DNA of 64,000 bases, taken from Nematostella vectensis (taxonomy: Eukaryota > Cnidaria > Anthozoa > Actiniaria > Edwardsiidae). The notes below the pieces were generated by a model, which had not been told where the DNA came from, made no database searches, and saw only the letters and a list, made by a program, of their open reading frames with translations. Made by a program: the position numbers and the translations under genes. The DNA lies in NCBI RefSeq assembly GCF_932526225.1, contig NC_064041.1, positions 16,801,888-16,865,887 of the forward strand, in the 5' to 3' direction. Shown here in pieces: positions 1 through 9,211 of the stretch; the stretch's first letter is position 1; every line of letters begins with the position of its first letter.

Positions 1-204
1 CCCCATTAATGCGCGGGTTGGGATAACCTTGCAAGAGTGTTGTACAGCATATTCGCTCGGAAATATCGGTGCTTGGGGCCTTCGGGTTCTTTACAGCCTT
101 CCGTAAAAGCCTTGTGCTGCCATACCGATTGGGTAATCCGTATGTATGGTTTCCGTTTTGTTCTTCAGACCGGGTTCGATCCCAGGCCAATGGGCTTTTT
201 TTTT
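1..204 (+). ncRNA. Candidate Pol III RNA, unit 1 (5' end outside window)
   Basis: B box 173-182 and T-run 196-204 intact; the A-box region lies before the window start. Hairpins at 16-28, 90-107 and 120-149 are perfect apart from small bulges. Confidence 0.33.
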
Positions 205-848
205 AATTCGTTTTTTTTTCTTTGTGCTGGACCCCCTTAATCCTGATAGGTTTTGCGCAAAAATAATAAAAAAAGTGAGTTTGCAAAATAAGCTTGCTAG
301 ATTTATTGATTATATGTATTCAATTTGTTCCTGGGAAGTTAACAAAAAACACAAAGCAAAGAGTTTGAGGAAGTAAACAAGTATGTGAACTTTAATGTTC
401 TATTTGAAGGGGTGCATTTTGTACAGGGAAGCATACATAGAATGCTTAACTGGTGGAGAGGGAAGAGGTAAAAGTTTATTGAGCATAATTTCAACAATAG
501 CAGGGGGAAGAGAGGGGCACTCTCTTCATACAATATTGCAGTTGTTACCTATTATTATATAAGTTTGTAACATGTCTTTGTTTATTAAGCAAGGTCTATT
601 TCTAAGACAAGCAAACTCAAGTAAGGCTGTTGAAATAACAGGTGAGTGTTAAAAGAAAAACAATTATCTGATTAGAAAACTACTGTAGATTCCTTTGCAC
701 CAAAATAAGAACAAACTTCATTTTGTTTGTTATTTATGAGGAATAAGATGAGCTCTACAAAGCCATAAAGAAATATGTATTGCTCATCTAAATTATACAA
801 GTAAATAATAATATTAAAAAAGAACTACTGTAAGTATCTAGACTGGTT
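205..848. other. AT-rich spacer after the terminator (first copy)
   Basis: No gene seen. It contains the 508-526 hairpin and a polymorphic CAG/GTGAGT-like string at 639-647. The same spacer follows every unit's T-run. Confidence 0.8.
508..526. repeat. Perfect 7-bp stem-loop in the spacer
   Basis: AAGAGAG-GGGCA-CTCTCTT, present in nearly all units; units 16, 19 and 23 have AGATTGGCAC, which destroys two pairs. It sits in an otherwise featureless AT-rich spacer (about 205-850 of the unit). Confidence 0.55.
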
Positions 849-856
849 TTCATTAA

Positions 857-965
857 CCCGTGAAACAAAGTGTGATAGTTAAACGGTAATAGTTAGTAAA
901 ACACAAAAAAGAACAATAGAATCAGATCACCACAAAGAGTAATACGCTAAAGCGTAGTTCACGGG
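857..965. mobile_element. Short TIR element, piggyBac-like MITE (unit 1, representative)
   Basis: Ends are perfect inverted repeats CCCGTGAA (857-864) and TTCACGGG (958-965), each bordered by TTAA (853-856, 966-969). TTAA duplication and ends starting CCC are known hallmarks of piggyBac transposons. At 109 bp with no coding capacity it would be a non-autonomous MITE. Including flanks the inverted arms extend to 16 bp (TTCATTAACCCGTGAA), because the inferred empty site TTCATTAATGAA is itself a palindrome. An internal stem ACGCT/AGCGT sits at the right end (943-954). It occupies the same position in every unit, so it was present before amplification. It could alternatively be a simple foldback sequence unrelated to transposition. 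Confidence 0.65.
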
Positions 966-973
966 TTAATGAA

Positions 974-1685
974 GGTTTTGACATTTCAACCTTACATCCA
1001 CATGAAAGTAATGCCTAATATCGAGTGCCCTACAGTAAGTGTTTTGCAGTCAAGTTGTTTTCTGTTAGTAGGTAAAAAAATATTCTAAATAATAGTAATC
1101 ATAGCTATGGTCACCACTTACACATATAGAACTTGTAATGAAAAGAAAGAAAAAATATATATATATATGCAGTCAAACAACAGAATTGCATGATAACCTT
1201 GAATATATTGAATAAAGGACTGCGAAAAAACATCTTTTGTACTAGTTGCTTTAATTGACCCTTGGCTATTTTTAGCTGAATTTCCCTCCCCCTCTAAAAA
1301 AGAAAATAATAATAATAATAGAACAAAACTAAAAAGAAAACAAACACAACAGAGACCCCCACCAACAATTTTGATTTTTTTTTACTTTCCTTTAAAAGGG
1401 GAGTGTCATGGTTAAGAGATTTGCAATAGCTCTAGAGCCCTGACACAATGAACTTCAGTGAAATTCTAATACTGACTTATGAGCTTTTGGTACAAGTGGG
1501 AGACTTTAAACAAAACAAAAAAAAATGACCACAAACTTTTAATTAACATAGTTTTCAATATAATATTGTATATTATTTAATAAGGTATTCACAGCTTTTA
1601 AAAAGGTCAACTGTTTGTTGACACTTAAAAGCCTACAATAATCACTGACTCCAGACATGCGCAGTACTATGTTGCTGCCCCTTTA
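974..1685. other. Microsatellite-rich spacer (first copy)
   Basis: No gene seen. Holds (AT)n near 1156, an AATAAA string near 1212, (AAT)5 near 1306, poly-T near 1374 and poly-A near 1520. This segment hosts the LINE target site (TAAATAATAGT at 1086-1096) and most length variation. Confidence 0.8.
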
Positions 1686-1737
1686 AAGTAAAATACAGCT
1701 TTACTTAGTCAGCGTAGACAAAATTGCGGATTTTGTC
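1686..1737. repeat. Two perfect stem-loops upstream of the block
   Basis: AAGTAAA-ATACAGC-TTTACTT (1686-1706) and GACAAAAT-TGCGG-ATTTTGTC (1717-1737). The second is perfect in units 1-4, 6, 7, 9 and 29, and has a mismatch (GACAATAT) in most right-hand units. It may mark a DNA-binding site or a foldback; function unknown. Confidence 0.6.
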
Positions 1738-1767
1738 AATATTCTAATATGAATATGTCAATATTCT
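1735..1767. repeat. Direct repeat GTCAATATTCT x2
   Basis: GTCAATATTCT at 1735-1745 and 1757-1767, 22 bp apart (about two helical turns). The spacer extends an inverted pair ATATTC/GAATAT at 1740-1756. Both halves are kept in nearly every unit (TTCAATATTCT for the left half in units 4 and 7). Confidence 0.6.
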
Positions 1768-1860
1768 CCCCCCTTACGTCTTTATTTCTATTTATTTTAT
1801 GATTTTCACATGATACCAAAACAGCGTCTTTTTTCTTCGCTAATTTGATGTCATGTACAC

Positions 1861-1904
1861 AATAAAAGAGATGCGCCCGTGCGCATGGCGAGTCCCCAAG
1901 GGAC
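1861..1904 (+). promoter_or_regulatory. TATA-like box and twin hairpins at the head of the GC-rich block
   Basis: AATAAAAG (1861-1868) is followed by two adjacent perfect stem-loops, ATGCGC-CCGT-GCGCAT (1871-1886) and GTCCC-CAA-GGGAC (1892-1904). The order repeats in every unit boundary. The AT-rich box could act as an upstream TATA element for a start near 1890, or the stems could be the 5' domain of a longer transcript; T6 at 1930-1935 would then lie inside it. Neither role can be proven from sequence. Confidence 0.3.
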
Positions 1905-1944
1905 CCAAGACGCCCAAATAGACCTCTATTTTTTGTCATCCACA

Positions 1945-2209
1945 ATCTCGGCGAGCTGTGCGTGGCGTAACCGCATTACAGGCCTGGGATCCTGGTTATT
2001 GTCCTCCCCATTAATGCGCGGGTTGGGATAACCTTGCAAGAGTGTTGTACAGCATATTCGCTCGGAAATATCGGTGCTTGGGGCCTTCGGGTTCTTTACA
2101 GCCTTCCGTAAAAGCCTTGTGCTGCCATACCGATTGGGTAATCCGTATGTATGGTTTCCGTTTTGTTCTTCAGACCGGGTTCGATCCCAGGCCAATGGGC
2201 TTTTTTTTT
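1945..2209 (+). ncRNA. Candidate Pol III-type structured RNA gene (representative copy)
   Basis: Function unknown; I do not recognise an RNA family. Seen in the sequence: TGGCGTAACCG at 1963-1973 fits the A-box consensus TRGYNNARNNG. GGTTCGATCC at 2178-2187 is a perfect B box. Nine T follow at 2201-2209, a strong Pol III terminator. The A-B spacing of 215 bp is long for a tRNA but has precedent (the yeast U6 gene is about 200 bp). The interval is GC-rich against an AT-rich spacer and packed with stems: GGTT/AACC (2021-2033), TTTAC/GTAAA (2095-2112), CCATAC/GTATGG enclosing GATT/AATC (2125-2154). The 3' end is tRNA-like: a T-arm CCGGG/CCAGG with one mismatch, and CCAATGG able to pair with upstream CGATTGG. 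The start is inferred from usual A-box placement. It could equally be a tRNA-derived relic or merely a conserved satellite domain. Confidence 0.35.
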
Positions 2210-4009
2210 AATTCGTTTTTTTTTCTTTGTGCTGGACCCCCTTAATCCTGATAGGTTTTGCGCAAAAATAATAAAAAAAGTGAGTTTGCAAAATAAGCTT
2301 GCTAGATTTATTGATTATATGTATTCAATTTGTTCCTAGGAAGTTAACAAAAAACACAAAGCAAAGAGTTTGAGGAAGTAAACAAGTATGTGAACTTTAA
2401 TGTTCTATTTGAAGGGGTGCATTTTGTACAGGGAAGCATACATAGAATGCTTAACTGGTGGAGAGGGAAGAGGTAAAGTTTATTGAGCATAATTTCAACA
2501 ATAGCAGGGGGAAGAGAGGGGCACTCTCTTCATACAATATTGCAGTTGTTACCTATTATTAAATAAGTTTGTAACATGTCTTTGTTTATTAAGCAAGGTC
2601 TATTGCTGAGACAAGCAAACTCAAGTAAGGCTGTTGAAATAACATGTGAGTGTTAAAAGAAAAACAATTATCTGATTAGAAAACTACTGTAGATTCCTTT
2701 GCACCAAAATAAGAACAAACTTCATTTTGTTTGTTATTTATGAGGAACGAGATGAGCTATACAAAGCCATAAAGAAATATGTATTGCTCATCTAAATTAT
2801 ACAAGTAAATGATAATATTAAAAAAGAACTACTGTAAGTAATTAGAGTGGTTTTCATTAACCCGTGAAACAAAGTGTGATAGTTAAACGGTAATAGTTAG
2901 AAAAAAACACAAAAAAGAACAATAGAATCAGATAACCACAAAGAGTAATACGCTAAAGCGTAGTTCACGGGTTAATGAAGGTTTTGACATTTCAACCTTA
3001 CATCCACATGAAAGTAATGCCTAATATGGAGTGCCCTACAGTAAGTGTTTTGCAGTCAAGTTGTTTTCTGTTAGTAGGTTAAAAAATATTCTAAATAATA
3101 GTAATCATAGCTATGGTCACCACTTACACATATAGAACTTGTAATGAAAAGAAAGAAAAAATATATATATATATGCAGTCAAACAACAGAATTGCATGAT
3201 TACCTTGAATATATTGAATAAAGAACTGCAAAAAAACATCTTTTGTACTAGTTACTTGAATTGACCCTTGGCTATTTTTAGCTGAATTCCCCTCCCCCTC
3301 TAAAAAAGAAAATAATAATAATAATAGAACAAAACTAAAAAGAAAACAAACACAACAGAGACCCCCACCAACAATTTTGATTTTTTTTACTTTCCTTTAA
3401 AAGGGGAGTGTCATGGTTAAGAGATTTGCAATAGCTCTAGAGCCCTGACACAATGAACTTCAGTGAAATTCTAATACTGACTTATGAGCTTTTGGTACAT
3501 GTGGGAGACTTTAAACAAAACAAAAAAAATGACCACAAACTGTCAATTAACATAGTTTTCAATATAATATTGCATATTATTTAATAAGGTATTCACAGCT
3601 TTTAAAAAGGTCAACTGTTTGTTGACACTTAAAAGCCTACAATAATCACTGACTCCAGACATGCGCAGTACTATGTTGCTGCCCCTTTAAAGTAAAATAC
3701 AGCTTTACTTAGTCAGCGTAGACAAAATTGCGGATTTTGTCAATATTCTAATATGAATATGTCAATATTCTCCCCCCTTACGTCTTTATTTCTATTTATT
3801 TTATGATTTTCACATGATACCAAGACAGCGTCTTTTTTCTTCGTTAATTTGATGTCATGTACACAATAAAAGAGATGCGCCCGTGCGCATGGCGAGTCCC
3901 CAAGGGACCCAAGACGCCCAAATAGACCTCTATTTTTTGTCATCCACAATCTCGGCGAGCTGTGCGTGGCGTAACCGTATTACAGGCCTGGGATCCTGGT
4001 TATTGTCCT
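2006..4009 (+). repeat. Array unit 2 (2,004 bp)
   Basis: First copy whose whole GC-rich block, including the upstream half at 1861-2005, lies in the window. It carries the ATTGCTGAG and AACATGTGAG variants near 2611 and 2641, shared with units 6, 9, 11, 12 and 14. Confidence 0.97.
2861..2971. mobile_element. TIR element, unit 2
   Basis: 111 bp, both TIRs and TTAA borders intact; GATAACCAC replaces GATCACCAC inside. Confidence 0.65.
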
Positions 4010-4213
4010 CCCCATTAATGCGCGGGTTGGGATAACCTTGCAAGAGTGTTGTACAGCATATTCGCTCGGAAATATCGGTGCTTGGGGCCTTCGGGTTCTT
4101 TACAGCCTTCCGTAAAAGCCTTGTGCTGCCATACCGATTGGGTAATCCGTATGTATGGTTTCCGTTTTGTTCTTCAGACCGGGTTCGATCCCAGGCCAAT
4201 GGGCTTTTTTTTT
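3949..4213 (+). ncRNA. Candidate Pol III RNA, unit 3
   Basis: A-like box, B box and nine-T terminator (4205-4213) intact. CCGTATTAC variant after the A box, the form found in most copies. Confidence 0.33.
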
Positions 4214-6011
4214 AGTTCGTTTTTTTTTCTTTGTGCTGGACCCCCTTAATCCTGATAGGTTTTGCGCAAAAATAATAAAAAAAAGGGAGTTTGCAAAATA
4301 AGCTTGCTAGATTTATTGATTATATGTATTCAATTTGTTCCTAGGAAGTTAACAAAAAACACAAAGCAAAGAGTTTGAGGAAGTAAACAAGTATGTGAAC
4401 TTTAATGTTCTATTTGAAGGGGTGCATTTTGTACAGGGAAGCATACATAGAATGCTTAACTGGTGGAGAGGGAAGAGGTAAAAGTTTATTGAGCATAATT
4501 TCAACAATAGCAGGGGGAAGAGAGGGGCACTCTCTTCATACAATATTGCAGTTGTTACCTATTATTAAATAAGTTTGTAACATGTCTTTGTTTATTAAGC
4601 AAGGTCTATTTCTAAGACAAGCAAACTCAAGTAAGGCTGTTGAAATAACAGGTGAGTGTTAAAAGAAAAACAATTATCTGATTAGAAAACTACTGTAGAT
4701 TCCTTTGCACCAAAATAAGAACAAACTTCATTTTGTTTGTTATTTATGAGGAACGAGATGAGCTCTACAAAGCCATAAAGAAATATGTATTGCTCATCTA
4801 CATTATACAAGTAAATAATAATATTAAAAAAGAACTACTGTAAGTATCTAGACTGGTTTTCATTAACCCGTGAAACAAAGTGTGATAGTTAAACGGTAAT
4901 AGTTAGTAAAACACAAAAAAGTACAATAGAATCAGATCACCACAAAGTGTAATACGCTAAAGCGTAGTTCACGGGTTAATGAAGGTTTTGACATTTCAAC
5001 CTTACATCAACATGAAAGTAATGCCTAATATGGAGTGCCCTACAGTAAGTGTTTTGCAGTCAAGTTGTTTTCTGTTAGTAGGTTAAAAAATATTCTAAAT
5101 AATAGTAGTCATAGCTATGGTCACCACTTACACATATAGAACTTGTAATGAAAAGAAAGAAAAAATATATATATATATGCAGTCAAACAACAGAATTGCA
5201 TGATAACCTTGAATATATTGAATAAAGGACTGCAAAAAAACATTTTTTGTACTAGTTGCTTGAATTGACCCTTGGCTATTTTTAGCTGAATTCCCCTCCC
5301 CCTCTAAAAAAGAAAATAATAATAATAATAGAACAAAACTAAAAAGAAAACAAACACAACAGAGACCCCCACCGACAATTTTGATTTTTTTTACTTTCTT
5401 TAAAAGGGGAGTGTCATGGTTAAGAGATTTGCAATAGCTCTAGAGCCCTGACACAATGAACTTCAGTGAAATTCTAATACTGACTTATGAGCTTTTGGTA
5501 CATGTGGGAGACTTTAAACAAAACAAAAAAAAAAAGAACAAACTGTCATTAACATAGTTTTCAATATAATATTGCATATTATTTAATAAGGTATTCACAG
5601 CTTTTAAAAAGGTCAACTGTTTGTTGACACTTAAAAGCCTACAATAATCACTGACTCCAGACATGCGCAGTACAATGTTGCTGCCCCTTTAAAGTAAAAT
5701 ACAGCTTTACTTAGTCAGCGTAGACAAAATTGCGGATTTTGTCAATATTCTAATATGAATATGTCAATATTCTCCCCCCTTACGTGTTTATTTCTATTTA
5801 TTTTATGATTTTCACATGATACCAAAACAGCGTCTTTTTTCTTCGCTAATTTGATGTCATGTACACAATAAAAGAGATGCGCCCGTGCGCATGGCGAGTC
5901 CCCAAGGGACCCAAGACGCCCAAATAGACCTCTATTTTTTGTCATCCACAATCTCGGCGAGCTGTGCGTGGCGTAACCGTATTACAGGCCTGGGATCCTG
6001 GTTATTGTCCT
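4010..6011 (+). repeat. Array unit 3 (2,002 bp)
   Basis: Resembles unit 1 through its first half (TTCTAAGAC near 4610, AACAGGTGAG near 4647, short A-run in the TIR element). Private change ACCGACAAT near 5371. The 3' hairpin GACAAAAT/ATTTTGTC near 5722 is perfect. Confidence 0.97.
4867..4975. mobile_element. TIR element, unit 3
   Basis: 109 bp, intact ends; AAAAGTACAATAG inside. Confidence 0.65.
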
Positions 6012-6215
6012 CCCCATTAATGCGCGGGTTGGGATAACCTTGCAAGAGTGTTGTACAGCATATTCGCTCGGAAATATCGGTGCTTGGGGCCTTCGGGTTC
6101 TTTACAGCCTTTCGTAAAAGCCTTGTGCTGCCATACCGATTGGGTAATCCGTATGTATGGTTTCCGTTTTGTTCTTCAGACCGGGTTCGATCCCAAGCCA
6201 ATGGGCTTTTTTTTT
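5951..6215 (+). ncRNA. Candidate Pol III RNA, unit 4
   Basis: Boxes intact. CCTTTCG for CCTTCCG in the loop near 6108, and CCCAAGCC after the B box changes the T-arm 3' strand. Confidence 0.33.
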
Positions 6216-6868
6216 AGTTCGTTTTTTTTCTTTGTGCTGGACCCCCTTAATCCTGATAGGTTTTGCGCAAAAATAATAAAAAAAAAGTGAGTTTGCAAAA
6301 TAAGCTTGCTAGATTTATTGATTATATGTATTCAATTTGTTCGTGGGAAGTTAACAAAAAACACAAAGCAAAGAGTTTGAGGAAGTAAACAAGTATGTGA
6401 ACTTTAATGTTCTATTTGAAGGGGTGCATTTTGTACAGGGAAGCATACATACAATGCTTAACTGGTGGAGAGGAAAGAGGTAAAGGTTTATTGAGCATAA
6501 TTTCAACAATAGCAGGGGGAAGAGAGGGGCACTCTCTTCATACAATATCGCAGTTGTTACCTATTATTAAATAAGTTTGTAACATGTCTTTGTTTATTAA
6601 GCAAGGCCTATTTCTGAGACAAGCAAACTCAAGTAAGACTGTTGAAATAACATGTGAGTTTTAAAAGAAAAACAATTATCTGATTAGAAAACTACTGTAG
6701 GTACCTTTGCACCAAAATAAGAACAAACTTCATTTTGTTTGTTATTTATGAGGAACGAGATGAGCTCTACAAAGCCATAAAGAAATATGTATTGCTCATC
6801 TAAATTATACAAGTAAATGATAATATTAAAAAAGAACTAGTGTAAGTAATTAGAGTGGTTTTCATTAA

Positions 6869-6980
6869 CCCGTGAAACAAAGTGTGATAGTTAAACGGTA
6901 ATAGTTAGAAAAAAAACACAAAAAAGAACAATAGAATCAGATCACCACAAAGTGTAATACGCTAAAGCGTAGTTCACGGG
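6869..6980. mobile_element. TIR element, unit 4
   Basis: 112 bp, intact ends; AAAGTGTAATACG form of the right half. Confidence 0.65.
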
Positions 6981-7111
6981 TTAATGAAGGTTTTGACATT
7001 TCAACCTTACATCCACATGAAAGTAATGCCTAATATCGAGTGCCCTACAGTAAGTGTTTTGCAGTCAAGGTGTTTTCTGTTAGTAGGTAAAAAATCATTC
7101 TAAATAATAGT

Positions 7112-8038
7112 GATAGTGATAGTGGTAGTGATGGTAATCTCTTCGATCTTCGCAGGCTCAAAGCAAAAACAAAAGTCCTTACGGAATTCATCAGGGAGGC
7201 ACAGTACGCTGACGATATCGCCTTATTTAGCGATACCCCAGAGGGTCTGCAGTCTTTACTTACATCGTACAATGAACTTGCTAAGAGAATGGGGATGCGC
7301 ATTAACACTAAAAAGACGGAGACTATGTGTATTGGTAATACTGCCGACTTTTATGTTGATGGCATTAAGCTGGTCAATGTTACTCACTTTAAATACCTTG
7401 GTAGTATCCTGTCAAGTGACTGCTCAATGAGAGCGGAGCTCACATCTCTTATACAAGCTGTATCATGTGCTTATGGTCGCCTTCGAAAGAGAGTTTTCGA
7501 CTCACGTGATCTCACTGTACCAACCAAGATCGCTGTTTATAATCAATGTCTAATGCCTCTCTTATTGTACGGTAGTGAGACATGGACTGTATATCAGCAT
7601 GAAGTTAGAGAACTTCGTACTCTGCAACAACGCCATTTACGCCTAATCCTCAAGATCAAGTGGGATGACTATATAAGCAATGAAGACGTCCTCCGCCGCG
7701 CAAACGTAGATGATATTGAAACAAAATTAGCTAGAAATCGTCTCCGCTGGCTTGGTCACCTCTGCCGAATGGACGATGACAGAGTGCCTAAGCAGCTGTT
7801 ATTTTCGGAGCTAGAACACGGGTCTCGCCCAGCTGGTCGTCCTAAACTAAGATTCAAGGACATTTTGAAAAAAGACCTCAAAATTGGATGCGTCCTTGAA
7901 GTGTGGAACTATCATGTACAAAATAGAAAGGAATGGAGGGCGATCACAAATAACATCTGCACGTCATACGACAAAAGAAGATATGAAACATATTTAAAAC
8001 AAAGGGAAGCTCGCCGTAAAAGGGCGGAGAACAGTTAA
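7112..8038 (+). pseudogene. LINE reverse transcriptase, C-terminal remnant, copy 1
   Basis: The open frame of 308 codons has no frameshift or internal stop, but the endonuclease domain and most of the reverse transcriptase are missing. The frame is open across the insertion junction (back to 7091), so no natural start exists; the first ATG is at 7289. Visible motifs, counted from 7112: LFDLRRLKAKTK just before the catalytic box, QYADDIALF with the YADD active-site motif at residues 32-35, a KYLGS thumb-side motif near 94-98, YGSETW at 153-158, RWLGH at 212-216 and GRPK at 242-245, then a basic tail ending at TAA 8036-8038. The order YADD, YLG, LLYGSETW, RWxGH, GRP is typical of the region after the active site in RTE-like LINE proteins. 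It cannot support retrotransposition. Confidence 0.93.
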
Positions 8039-8089
8039 ATACAAACTGTGTTATACCCGTTCGCGGGTGCAGGCGCTTATATTTATATA
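7112..8089 (+). mobile_element. 5'-truncated non-LTR retrotransposon (LINE), copy 1
   Basis: A 978-bp insert absent from all other units except unit 7. It is flanked by an 11-bp target duplication TAAATAATAGT at 7101-7111 and 8090-8100; LINE-free units have this site once. It begins inside the reverse-transcriptase frame (5' truncation, usual for target-primed insertion) and ends in a short AT-rich tail (TTATATTTATATA) rather than a long poly-A. A perfect hairpin ACCCG-TTCG-CGGGT lies at 8055-8068 in the 3' UTR, where some LINEs carry the RNA signal read by their own reverse transcriptase. The protein resembles RTE-like animal LINEs; the exact clade is not certain. Confidence 0.93.
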
Positions 8090-8946
8090 TAAATAATAGT
8101 AATCATAGCTATAGTCACCACTTACACATATAGCACTTGTAATGAAAAGAAAGAAAAAATATATATATATGCAGTCAAACAACAGAATTGCATGATAACC
8201 TTGAATATATTGAATAAAGGACTGCAAAAAAACATCTTTTGTACTAGTTGCTTGAATTGACCCTTGGCTATTTTTAGCTGAATTCCCCTCCCCCTCTAAA
8301 AAAGAAAATAATAATAATAATAGAACAAAACTAAAAAGAAAACAAACACAGCAGAGACCCCCACCAACAATTTTGATTTTTTTTTTACTTTCCTTTAAAG
8401 GGGGAGTGTCATGTTTAAGAGATTTGCAATAGCTCTAGAGCCCTGACACAATGAACTTCAGTGAAATTATAATACTGACTTATGAGCTTTTGGTACATGT
8501 GGGAGACTTTAAACAAAACAAAAAAAATGACCACAAACTGTCCATTAACATAGTTTTCAATATAATATTGCATATTATTTAATAAGGTATTCGCAGCTTT
8601 TAAAAAGTTCAACTGTTTGTTGACACTTAAAAGCCTACAATAATCACTGACTCCAGACATGCGCAGTACTATGTTGCTGCCCCTTTAAAGTAAAATACAG
8701 CTTTACTTAGTCAGCGTAGACAAAATTGCGGATTTTTTCAATATTCTAATATGAAGATGTCAATATTCTCCCCCCTTACGTCTTTATTTCTATTTATTTT
8801 ATGATTTTCACATGATACCAAAACAGCGTCTTTTTTCTTCGCTAATTTGATATCATGTACACAATAAAAGAGATGCGCCCGTGCGCATGGCGAGTCCCCA
8901 AGGGACCCAAGACGCCCAAATAGACCTCTATTTCTTGTCATCCACA

Positions 8947-9211
8947 ATCTCGGTGAGCTGTGCGTGGCGTAACCGTATTACAGGCCTGGGATCCTGGTTA
9001 TTGTCCTCCCCATTAATGCGCGGGTTGGGATAACCTTGCAAGAGTGTTGTACAGCATATTCGCTCGGAAATATCGGTGCTTGGGGCCTTCGGGTTCTTTA
9101 CAGCCTTCCGTAAAAGCCTTGTGCTGCCATACCGATTGGGTAATCCGTATGTATGGTTTCCGTTTTGTTCTTCAGACCGGGTTCGATCCCAGGCCAATGG
9201 GCTTTTTTTTT
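8947..9211 (+). ncRNA. Candidate Pol III RNA, unit 5
   Basis: Boxes and T-run 9203-9211 intact; CTCGGTGAGC replaces CTCGGCGAGC upstream of the A-like box. Confidence 0.33.

Larger units (their letters stand above)
1..2005 (+). repeat. Array unit 1 (2,005 bp)
   Basis: Opens at the window edge, so the upstream part of its GC-rich block is outside the window. It is a useful reference copy: hairpins 16-28, 90-107, 120-149 and 508-526; B box 173-182; TIR element 857-965; (AAT)5 near 1306. Private marks are CCTGGG at 331-336 (CCTAGG in most copies) and GAATAAG near 741 where others have GAACGAG. Confidence 0.97.
6012..9007 (+). repeat. Array unit 4 with LINE insert (2,996 bp)
   Basis: Length is one ordinary unit plus a 978-bp LINE fragment and an 11-bp target duplication. 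Its first half has private variants (TTTCGTAAAAG near 6110, CCCAAGCC at 6192-6199, CGTGGGAAG near 6342). From about 6.7 kb onward it tracks unit 7 (shared GAACTAGTG, CAAGGTGTTTT and the LINE), marking the left edge of the 7-kb duplication. Confidence 0.97.

Noticed and set aside
115-150. Resemblance of CCGATTGGGTAATCCG to a signal-recognition-particle RNA helix
   Set aside because: Only a short stretch matches, and the order of other SRP landmarks is wrong (the GCTCGGAAA-like stretch comes before, not after).
100-204. 5S rRNA-like strings GCCATACC and GGCTTTT in the GC-rich block
   Set aside because: Between these strings the internal control region and the 120-nt 5S layout do not match; a tRNA-type B box is present instead.
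339-533. Minus-strand frame of 64 codons in the spacer of most units
   Set aside because: Low-complexity leucine/serine-rich translation of an AT-rich spacer with no homology recognised; it spans the 508-526 hairpin.
636-650. CAG/GTGAGT string resembling a 5' splice site, with a TTTTGCAG string further on
   Set aside because: The exonic G is polymorphic (CATGTGAGT in many units), there is no open reading context on either side, and such strings are common by chance.
1206-1217. AATAAA string as a polyadenylation signal
   Set aside because: Isolated in AT-rich spacer with no upstream coding sequence.
1736-1945. Minus-strand frame of 69 codons at each unit boundary
   Set aside because: No family signature, atypical composition, and it lies across the twin hairpins and direct repeat. 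Differences are mostly non-synonymous.
1926-2195. Minus-strand frame of 89 codons recurring in nearly every unit (114 codons in a few)
   Set aside because: It overlaps the hairpin block on the other strand and has no recognisable domain. Changes between copies are mostly amino-acid altering (for example RPVM/RPVI, LAEI/LTEI/VAEI, DRTRSEE/DPTWSEE). Persistence reflects near-identity of units, not selection.
7045-7308. Minus-strand 87-codon frame and plus-strand 106-codon frame (7110-7430) at the LINE
   Set aside because: Both are shadows of the reverse-transcriptase frame, which alone contains YADD and the downstream LINE motifs.
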